The notes under the pieces: model-generated
What the model was told of the DNA's origin: nothing
The model's database searches: none
Seen by the model: only the letters and a program-made list of their open reading frames with translations
Assembly (NCBI GenBank): GCA_019113665.1
Contig: DXGW01000114.1
Span: 1-20,832 of the forward strand
Reading direction: 5' to 3'
Source: Candidatus Alistipes excrementipullorum
Lineage (GTDB): Bacteria; Bacteroidota; Bacteroidia; Bacteroidales; Rikenellaceae
DNA length: 20,832 nt
Position numbers and translations under genes: made by a program
Part shown: positions 15,917 through 20,832 of the stretch, piece after piece
How positions within the stretch are numbered: position 1 is the stretch's first letter
Layout: each line of letters starts with the position of its first letter

Positions 15917-17608
15917 ATGAAAAACAGGATCATAATTCCGTGCATTTGCGGCCTGATGGCCTGCTGCATGTCGTCATATACGGCTTCGGCGCAGGTATCG
16001 AAACAGGTTGAGGTTACCAAGGCATATGTGCCCGAAGTCTCCGAGGCGGTCAAGCTGCCTATCGTCCCCAACATGGTCGATACGGTTAAGATGCACCCCG
16101 ATATAGATTACCGCATTACTCCTCTGATGTATTCGACCGACCTTGCCACGCACCAGTTCAAGCCGGCAACGGTCACGTACTGGGAGTTCAACCGCCCGTC
16201 GGCATTTTATGTCAAGGTGGGTGCGGGATATCCGCTCAACTCCATTGCCGACGTATATGCCTCGACGTACAATGCCCGCGAGGGTTATGTTATGGCTTAC
16301 GTCAACCATCAGGGTCAGTACAGCGATATCAGGAACTATCAGGGTATCAAGACCGACGCCGTGCAGATGCAGACCCGCGCAGGTGCTGCCGGAGGCGTTT
16401 TCTGGGGTAAGCGCATGTTCGAAGGCGATGTCTGGTACCAGACCGACATGTACAGCCGTTATGCCGATACGGGTCTGGGTGTGGATTTCGAGGACGTGAA
16501 TCTGAAGATGCGCCTGGGCGACGATTTCGTCGATCTGAGCCGCTTGAATTTCAATATCGAGGTCCGCGGCTCATATTTCCATGACAAGTCGAAATGGGGC
16601 GATCTCAAGCCGAACATACAGCAGGCCGATTTCGGTGCCATGTCGAAGTTGGCACGCAAGTTTGGCCGCCATTATATCGAAATGGATCTCGGATATGACG
16701 GGTATTGGGGTATAAAGGACTATTCGGATTACACCGACCATATCGCCAGGGCCGGGTTGCATTATGCGTACACTTCCGATTTTCTGGAGCTGGCTATCGG
16801 TGCAGACTATTATTACGACCATATAGCTACGACGTTCAAGAAGTCGCACCATTATGTGATACCTCATGCCCGCATACAGCTCAATGTGAGCAACCGTGGG
16901 GTAATTACACCGTATGTCGAACTCGACGGGGCGTTGCAAAATAACAGTTACTATTCGCTTGTCAAGCGCAATCCTTATGTTGATTTCTTCGATCCGGCAC
17001 TGAGGACGCTGCCGAATACGGTGAACTATAACCTCGATTTCGGTGTCGACGGCCACTTTGCCCAGGACAAGTTCTCGTACAGACTGTATTTCAACATGAA
17101 CTTCATAGAGAACAGTCTCTACTGGTATAACTACGACATCATGTGGATCCGCGCCGAGAATGCGCGCCAGAATATCATGTCGCTCAACCTCGAGTTCGAG
17201 TATAAGCCAGTCAACCAGTTTATGCTTGCGGCCGGTGTACACGGGTTCATTTATACGGACTTCGCCAACATATGCAACGGACGCAGTCCCGTCGAGGCCT
17301 ATATTAAGGCGCGTTACATGTTCGGCAAGTTCTCCATAGGCGTATCGGCCGATTTCTGCGGCGTGTCGAAATGGAGCAGTTTCGAGAGGATAGACCCCGA
17401 AGCGCCTGCAATACCGTCGAACATGCGCATGCGTAATCTTACGACGCCGTTCTATGCCGACCTCGGCCTGAATTTCGACTGGCAGGTGGCTCAGCGTTGC
17501 ACGGTCTTCATCGAGGGACACAATCTGGCCAACATGAATATCTACCCGTGGGCCTTCTACCGCGAGTATGGGGCGAACTTCACGGTAGGCGCCAAGTTCC
17601 AGTTCTGA
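15917..17608 (+). CDS. Outer membrane beta-barrel protein paired with the TPR protein
   Basis: This 563-residue exported protein has a signal peptide ending near TASAQV (about residue 25), an extended periplasmic segment (about 26-85, with VEVTKAYVPEVSEAVKLPIV), then alternating aromatic strands typical of a barrel, for example FYVKVGAGYPLNSIADVYAS and YVMAYVNHQGQYSDI. It ends in FTVGAKFQF, a terminal Phe with the beta-signal pattern used for insertion by BAM. Similar proteins are often labelled TonB-dependent receptors, but I find no clear plug domain or TonB box, so it is more likely a plug-less barrel. The ATG is preceded by AGAAGGAGAG at 15904-15913, an unusually good Shine-Dalgarno site for this phylum, 13 nt after the TPR stop. 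It probably works with the TPR protein at the outer membrane; the substrate or role is unknown. Confidence 0.82.
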   Translation: MKNRIIIPCICGLMACCMSSYTASAQVSKQVEVTKAYVPEVSEAVKLPIVPNMVDTVKMHPDIDYRITPLMYSTDLATHQFKPATVTYWEFNRPSAFYVKVGAGYPLNSIADVYASTYNAREGYVMAYVNHQGQYSDIRNYQGIKTDAVQMQTRAGAAGGVFWGKRMFEGDVWYQTDMYSRYADTGLGVDFEDVNLKMRLGDDFVDLSRLNFNIEVRGSYFHDKSKWGDLKPNIQQADFGAMSKLARKFGRHYIEMDLGYDGYWGIKDYSDYTDHIARAGLHYAYTSDFLELAIGADYYYDHIATTFKKSHHYVIPHARIQLNVSNRGVITPYVELDGALQNNSYYSLVKRNPYVDFFDPALRTLPNTVNYNLDFGVDGHFAQDKFSYRLYFNMNFIENSLYWYNYDIMWIRAENARQNIMSLNLEFEYKPVNQFMLAAGVHGFIYTDFANICNGRSPVEAYIKARYMFGKFSIGVSADFCGVSKWSSFERIDPEAPAIPSNMRMRNLTTPFYADLGLNFDWQVAQRCTVFIEGHNLANMNIYPWAFYREYGANFTVGAKFQF

Positions 17609-17629
17609 CGTCAGGGCGCCATGCCATCA

Positions 17630-17670
17630 TCGGGCACACACGCACGCGCATGTGTGCCCGAGCGTTTTTT
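17630..17670 (+). terminator. Intrinsic terminator after the TPR/OMP operon
   Basis: An 11-bp perfect stem (17630-17640, TCGGGCACACA, with 17651-17661) encloses a 10-nt loop and is followed by GCG and six T (17665-17670). It lies 22 nt after the stop of the barrel gene and before the rplM promoter, so it separates the two transcription units. Confidence 0.88.
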
Positions 17671-17711
17671 ATATGAAAGGAACCGCACAAAACTTTTTTT
17701 GCAGTTGCAGG

Positions 17712-17741
17712 TTTGTGAATGGAAAAATTTTCGTATCTTTG
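17712..17741 (+). promoter_or_regulatory. rplM operon promoter (TTTG / TATCTTTG)
   Basis: TTTG at 17712-17715 and TATCTTTG at 17734-17741 are 18 nt apart and match the Bacteroidota primary sigma consensus TTTG / TAnnTTTG. An A/T-rich stretch with a T7 run lies just upstream. Transcription should start a few bases after 17741, about 60 nt before the rplM start codon. Confidence 0.85.
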
Positions 17742-17745
17742 CGCA

Positions 17746-17803
17746 CCCGCAAAGTGCGGGGTTGGATTACAATAAATTAACAAGTATTAAAACGTAAAGT
17801 AAA
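17746..17803 (+). promoter_or_regulatory. rplM 5' leader with terminal hairpin
   Basis: The leader opens with a 6-bp perfect stem, CCCGCA (17746-17751) and TGCGGG (17755-17760), loop AAG, right at the expected transcript 5' end. The rest (17761-17803) is A-rich up to the GTG start. Ribosomal protein operons are often autoregulated through such leaders, so a uL13-binding site is possible; this is inference from position only. Confidence 0.45.
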
Positions 17804-18259
17804 GTGGATTCATTAAGCTACAAAACTATCTCGGCGAATGCATCGACGGTCGACAAGCAGTGGGTCGTTATAGATGCAACGAACGAGGTATTGGGTCGTC
17901 TTTGCTCGCAGGTCGCGAAGATCCTGCGCGGAAAGAACAAGCCGAGCTACACTCCACATGTCGATTGCGGTGATTACGTTATCGTTATCAACGCCGACAA
18001 AGTGAAGCTTACGGGCAAAAAAATGACCGACAAGGTCTATGTACGTCACACGGGCTATCCCGGCGGACAGCGTTTCGCTACTCCGGCGGACTATCTTGCC
18101 AAGAAGCCCCAGTTCGTTATCGAGGAGGCCGTACGCGGCATGCTTCCCAAGACTCGTCTTGGCGACGCTCTCTTCAAGAATCTGAAGGTTTATGCAGGTG
18201 CGGAACACCCCCATACTGCACAGAACCCCAAACTCATTAAATTAAACGAGATTAAGTAA
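17804..18259 (+). CDS. rplM: 50S ribosomal protein uL13
   Basis: This is a core protein of the large ribosomal subunit that acts early in 50S assembly, 151 residues. Clear family landmarks are KQWVVIDATNEVLGRLCSQVA (about 18-38), the strand YTPHVDCGDYVIVINADKV (about 49-67) and the conserved HTGYPGGQR (82-90), followed by RGMLPKTRLGDALFKNLKVY. The start is a GTG: the protein begins VDSLSYKTIS, read as fMet, which agrees with the MDTLSYKTIS beginning known from Bacteroides L13; no ATG fits. The last 15 residues are a lysine-containing tail. It is the first gene of the rplM-rpsI-rpsB-tsf cluster and follows a consensus promoter; rpsI starts 5 nt after its stop. Confidence 0.97.
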   Translation: MDSLSYKTISANASTVDKQWVVIDATNEVLGRLCSQVAKILRGKNKPSYTPHVDCGDYVIVINADKVKLTGKKMTDKVYVRHTGYPGGQRFATPADYLAKKPQFVIEEAVRGMLPKTRLGDALFKNLKVYAGAEHPHTAQNPKLIKLNEIK

Positions 18260-18264
18260 AGACT

Positions 18265-18651
18265 ATGGAAGTTGTAAACACCGTTGGTCGCCGTAAGGCA
18301 GCTGTGGCTCGCGTATTCGTGAAGCCGGGCAAAGGTCAGATTACAATCAACCGCAAATCTCTCGAAGACTATTTCCCGTTGGAGATCCTCCAGTACGAGG
18401 TAAAGCAGCCTCTTCTGGTAACCGAGACCATGGGAAGTTATGACGTGACCATCAATCTCGATGGCGGCGGCATCAAAGGTCAGGCCGAGGCAGCACGTAT
18501 GGGTATCGCACGTGCACTGTGCGAAGTGAATGCGGAATACCGTCCTGTATTGAAGAAGAACGGTTTCCTCACACGTGACCCCCGTGAGGTTGAGCGTAAG
18601 AAGCCCGGACAGCCCGGAGCACGTCGCAAGTTCCAGTTCAGCAAGCGTTAA
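18265..18651 (+). CDS. rpsI: 30S ribosomal protein uS9
   Basis: This small-subunit protein of the 30S head has 128 residues, the usual length. It shows the N-terminal VGRRKAAVARVFVKPGKGQI, the central DGGGIKGQAEAARMGIARAL (about 71-90), and the basic C-terminal tail GARRKFQFSKR. The final Lys-Arg pair reaches the P-site tRNA in known ribosomes. It is cotranscribed with rplM (5 nt gap), as in most bacteria. A 188-nt gap follows before rpsB with no obvious terminator, so transcription may continue into the second half of the cluster. Confidence 0.97.
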   Translation: MEVVNTVGRRKAAVARVFVKPGKGQITINRKSLEDYFPLEILQYEVKQPLLVTETMGSYDVTINLDGGGIKGQAEAARMGIARALCEVNAEYRPVLKKNGFLTRDPREVERKKPGQPGARRKFQFSKR

Positions 18652-18839
18652 TCGTTTCGGACCAGACTTTCGGCAAAGCACGATACGGGTTCCAAATCGT
18701 CACGACTACTATATATATTATATGTATTACCTGACGGTTGCCCTGTCGCGGAAAACTTCCCGGATTGGCCGGCTGGCCACTGCCTGGGAGGTTGAAGGAA
18801 AGAGGATTAAAACAAAAACAAAAAAACAGAACATTAAAA
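18652..18839 (+). promoter_or_regulatory. rpsI-rpsB intergenic region, probable uS2 leader
   Basis: This 188-nt gap is long for a window where most gaps are under 15 nt. It contains an A/T-rich stretch (ACTATATATATTATATG, about 18707-18723), a GGAA-AAC-TTCC element, a 5-bp hairpin TGGCC-GGCT-GGCCA at 18766-18779, and an A-rich run directly before the rpsB ATG. I see no TAnnTTTG box and no intrinsic terminator. A regulatory leader controlled by uS2, or a weak internal promoter, would fit; neither is proven. Confidence 0.35.
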
Positions 18840-19712
18840 ATGTCACGCACAGATTTTAATACATTGTTGGAAGCAGGCGTTCACTTCGGTCACCAGAAGC
18901 GCAAGTGGAATCCCAAAATGGCTCCGTATATCTTTATGGAGAAGAACGGTATCCACATCATCGACCTGTACAAAACCGCAGTAAAGCTCGACGAGGCTGC
19001 AGCAGCGCTGAAGCAGATAGCAAAGAGCGGCCGTCGTGTACTGTTCGTCGCTACCAAGAAACAAGCAAAGGAAATTGTTGCCGAAAAGGTGTCGGCAGTA
19101 GGCATGCCTTACGTAACCGAGCGTTGGGCAGGCGGTATGCTGACTAACTTCCCCACCATACGAAAGGCCGTAAAGAAGATGGCAACCATCGACAAGATGA
19201 CCAACGACGGCACTTTCGACAACTTCTCGAAGCGTGAGAAGCTGCAGATCGCACGCCAGCGTGCAAAACTCGAAAAGAACCTCGGTTCGATCGCAGACCT
19301 TACCCGTCTGCCGGCAGCCCTGTTCGTCGTAGACGTACAGAAGGAGGCCAATGCAGTGAAGGAGGCCAACAGACTGAACATTCCCGTATTTGCAATGGTA
19401 GATACTTGTTGTGATCCAACCAACATCGATTACGTTATACCTGCAAACGACGATGGAACCAAGTCGATAGCCGTAATCCTCGATACTGTATGCGCCGCTA
19501 TCGCCGAGGGTACCGAGGAGCGCAAGCTCGAAAAGGAGAAGGAGGCGCTTGAGGCCGAGAACGCCGAGGGTGCTCCCGCCAAGAAAGAGGCGAAACCCCG
19601 CATCAAGAAGGCCGTTAAGGAGGCTCTTGACGCCGAGGAGGCAGTCGTAGCCGACGTAGTAGCAGCCACCGAGAAGGCCGAGGAGGCAGCATCGGAGGTT
19701 GAGGCCGAGTAA
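18840..19712 (+). CDS. rpsB: 30S ribosomal protein uS2 with C-terminal extension
   Basis: This small-subunit protein has 290 residues. The start MSRTDFNTLLEAGVHFGHQK is typical, so I chose the ATG at 18840 after the A-rich run rather than the upstream in-frame ATG at 18738, whose extra 34 residues have no family character. Other landmarks are YVTERWAGGMLTNFPTI (91-107), LPAALFVVDVQKEANAV (157-173) and IPVFAMVDTCCDPTNIDYVI (181-200). The core ends near residue 225; the last 65 residues are an acidic, alanine- and lysine-rich tail (EKEKEALEAENAEG and EKAEEAASEVEAE), probably flexible or helical. tsf follows after 37 nt, the usual rpsB-tsf pair. Codon use (many GCA, GTA, CGT) fits strong expression. 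Confidence 0.97.
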   Translation: MSRTDFNTLLEAGVHFGHQKRKWNPKMAPYIFMEKNGIHIIDLYKTAVKLDEAAAALKQIAKSGRRVLFVATKKQAKEIVAEKVSAVGMPYVTERWAGGMLTNFPTIRKAVKKMATIDKMTNDGTFDNFSKREKLQIARQRAKLEKNLGSIADLTRLPAALFVVDVQKEANAVKEANRLNIPVFAMVDTCCDPTNIDYVIPANDDGTKSIAVILDTVCAAIAEGTEERKLEKEKEALEAENAEGAPAKKEAKPRIKKAVKEALDAEEAVVADVVAATEKAEEAASEVEAE

Positions 19713-19749
19713 AAAGCCGAATAACAATTTAACAAGAAAGGACCATATT

Positions 19750-20580
19750 ATGGAAATCAAAGCAGCTGATGTAATGAAGCTCCGCAAGATGACCGGTGCG
19801 GGCATGATGGATTGCAAGAAGGCTCTCATCGAGGCCGAAGGCGATTATGACCGTGCACAGGACATCATACGTGAAAAGGGTAAGCTCGTTGTAAGCAAGC
19901 GTGCCGACCGCAATGCTTCGGAAGGTGTAGTTGTTACGAAGATCGTAGGTCAGAAGGCTTATATTCTCTGCCTCGCATGCGAGACCGACTTTGTTGCACA
20001 GAACGCCGAGTTCGGAGCTTCGGCAAATGCGATCCTGGAGATCGCCGTAGCGGCCGATGCAGCCGATCGCGATACTCTGCTTGCAGTGAAGAACGCCGAA
20101 GGCCGTACCGTCGAGGAGATGGTAACCGAGAAATCGGGTCAGACCGGCGAGAAGGTAGAGTTGGCATACTATGCACGTATCGAGGCTCCCTACTGCAACG
20201 CATACGTACACTTCAACAAGAAGCTCGGTACGGTTCTCGGTTTCAACAAGGTCGTTCCCGAGGAGGTCGCACACACCGTTGCCATGCAGGCTACGGCCAT
20301 GGCTCCCATCTCGATCGACGTTGACGACTGCCCCGCAGAGGTTGTCGCTCACGAGAAGGCCATCGCCCTCGAGCAGATGAAACTCGATCCGAAGAACGCC
20401 AACAAGCCCGAGACGATTCTCGAGAAGATCGCCGAAGGCAAGATGCGCAAGTTCTACGAGGAGAATACCCTGTTGAACCAGACCCTCGTAGGCGAGAAGA
20501 TCTCCATTCGCGAGTATATCCAGAACGCCGACAAGGAGGCAACGATTGTAGCTTACAAGCGTTTCGCCCTGGAGGCATAA
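19750..20580 (+). CDS. tsf: Elongation factor Ts
   Basis: EF-Ts is the nucleotide exchange factor that restores EF-Tu-GTP during translation elongation in the cytoplasm. The 276-residue protein shows the N-terminal UBA-like domain VMKLRKMTGAGMMDCKKALIE (about 8-28), the core motif CETDFVAQN (77-85) whose Asp-Phe contacts EF-Tu, and the C-terminal NQTLVGEKISIREYIQN. Length is close to the 283 residues of E. coli. I chose the ATG at 19750, where homologues begin and which lies behind AAAGGA; the frame is open back to 19699 without family sequence. It is the last gene of the cluster and ends 17 nt before a strong terminator. Confidence 0.97.
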   Translation: MEIKAADVMKLRKMTGAGMMDCKKALIEAEGDYDRAQDIIREKGKLVVSKRADRNASEGVVVTKIVGQKAYILCLACETDFVAQNAEFGASANAILEIAVAADAADRDTLLAVKNAEGRTVEEMVTEKSGQTGEKVELAYYARIEAPYCNAYVHFNKKLGTVLGFNKVVPEEVAHTVAMQATAMAPISIDVDDCPAEVVAHEKAIALEQMKLDPKNANKPETILEKIAEGKMRKFYEENTLLNQTLVGEKISIREYIQNADKEATIVAYKRFALEA

Positions 20581-20597
20581 GGAGTCTGATCATATTG

Positions 20598-20627
20598 AAA
20601 AGGCCGGAAGTACTCTTCCGGCCTTTT
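20598..20627. terminator. Bidirectional intrinsic terminator between tsf and the LuxR-type gene
   Basis: A 13-bp perfect stem (20598-20610 with 20615-20627) encloses the loop TACT; the core GGCCGGAAG is GC-rich, with AAAA on the left and a T6 run on the right. It follows tsf by 17 nt. The symmetry lets it also stop transcripts of the convergent minus-strand gene that ends at 20654. Confidence 0.92.
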
Positions 20628-20653
20628 TTATGCTTCTTACGTCCGGCATCGGC

Positions 20654-20832
20654 TTATAAAAGACCGAGGTCTTCCGCTACGCGGCATGCTTCGATGGAGT
20701 TCCGTACCTGGAGTTTGCCCAGAATCTCCTGCCTGTGCCTGTTGACAGTGTTTATGCTGATCGACAAACCCTCTGCGATCTGTTTGCTTGTCATGCCGCG
20801 GCTTATCATCTTCAGTACCTCCGTTTCTCGTT
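20654..20832 (-). CDS. LuxR-type HTH regulator, C-terminal part (5' truncated by window edge)
   Basis: The minus strand is open from the window edge to a TAA whose complement is at 20654-20656, giving 58 residues. They form a LuxR/FixJ-class DNA-binding domain: RETEVLKMISRGMTSKQIAE, then LSISINTVNRHRQEILGKL with the recognition helix, and a tail ending VAEDLGLL. The conserved R-E-x-E-V-L start and the T-V-x-x-H pattern are clear. The N-terminal sensor or receiver domain lies beyond the window, so whether it belongs to a two-component response regulator or a stand-alone factor cannot be told. It is convergent with tsf and shares its terminator. Confidence 0.88.
   Translation of the reverse strand, partial: RETEVLKMISRGMTSKQIAEGLSISINTVNRHRQEILGKLQVRNSIEACRVAEDLGLL

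Noticed and set aside
18705..18735. A/T-rich TATATATATTATATG stretch as an rpsB promoter
   Set aside because: It lacks the TAnnTTTG box and a correctly placed TTTG, so A/T content alone is not enough to call a promoter.
18738..18839. N-terminal extension of rpsB from the ATG at 18738
   Set aside because: uS2 proteins start at MSRTDF-like sequence; the extra 34 residues are uncharacteristic and the A-rich run before 18840 is a typical Bacteroidota start context.

Overview
The window is a gene-dense, roughly 60% G+C stretch of core chromosome, most likely from a Bacteroidales bacterium of the Rikenellaceae/Alistipes type. The clues are Bacteroidota-style promoter boxes (TTTG then TATCTTTG upstream of rplM), little use of Shine-Dalgarno sites, families typical of Bacteroidales (a DoxX/MauE-like protein with a CGCFG motif, a plug-less outer membrane barrel next to a giant TPR protein), and a G+C content high for the phylum. 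The genus is an inference from composition and protein style, not from a database match.

Layout, left to right. (1) 1-3052: the 3' part of a SUF iron-sulfur assembly operon (sufC partial, an unusually short sufD, sufS), tightly packed and followed by thymidylate kinase. (2) 3060-6878: a membrane DoxX/MauE-like protein and a large AsmA-like envelope protein, on the same strand with short gaps, possibly cotranscribed. (3) 6934-12298: a perfect 15-bp hairpin, then a complete tripartite RND efflux operon: lipoprotein adaptor, 1010-residue inner-membrane pump, TolC-like outer membrane channel. (4) 12295-12702, minus strand: an OsmC-type protein, convergent with the efflux operon; the two stop codons overlap. 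(5) 12922-17608: a 993-residue secreted TPR protein and a 563-residue outer membrane beta-barrel protein, preceded by a perfect -7 box and closed by a strong terminator. (6) 17712-20627: the translation cluster rplM-rpsI-rpsB-tsf, with its own promoter, a leader hairpin, a 188-nt leader before rpsB and a terminator. (7) 20654-20832, minus strand: the C-terminal DNA-binding domain of a LuxR-type regulator cut by the window edge.

Functionally the window joins housekeeping genes (Fe-S assembly, dTTP synthesis, ribosome and elongation factor) with envelope genes (AsmA-like, RND efflux, TPR/OMP pair). I see no mobile element, CRISPR array, tRNA, rRNA or phage gene. The closest thing to an undescribed system is the TPR/outer-membrane-barrel pair. 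The other items worth a look are the short SufD, the hairpin spanning the efflux start codon, a perfect GC-rich palindrome inside the AsmA-like gene, and the leaders of the ribosomal protein genes. No strikingly novel system is evident.
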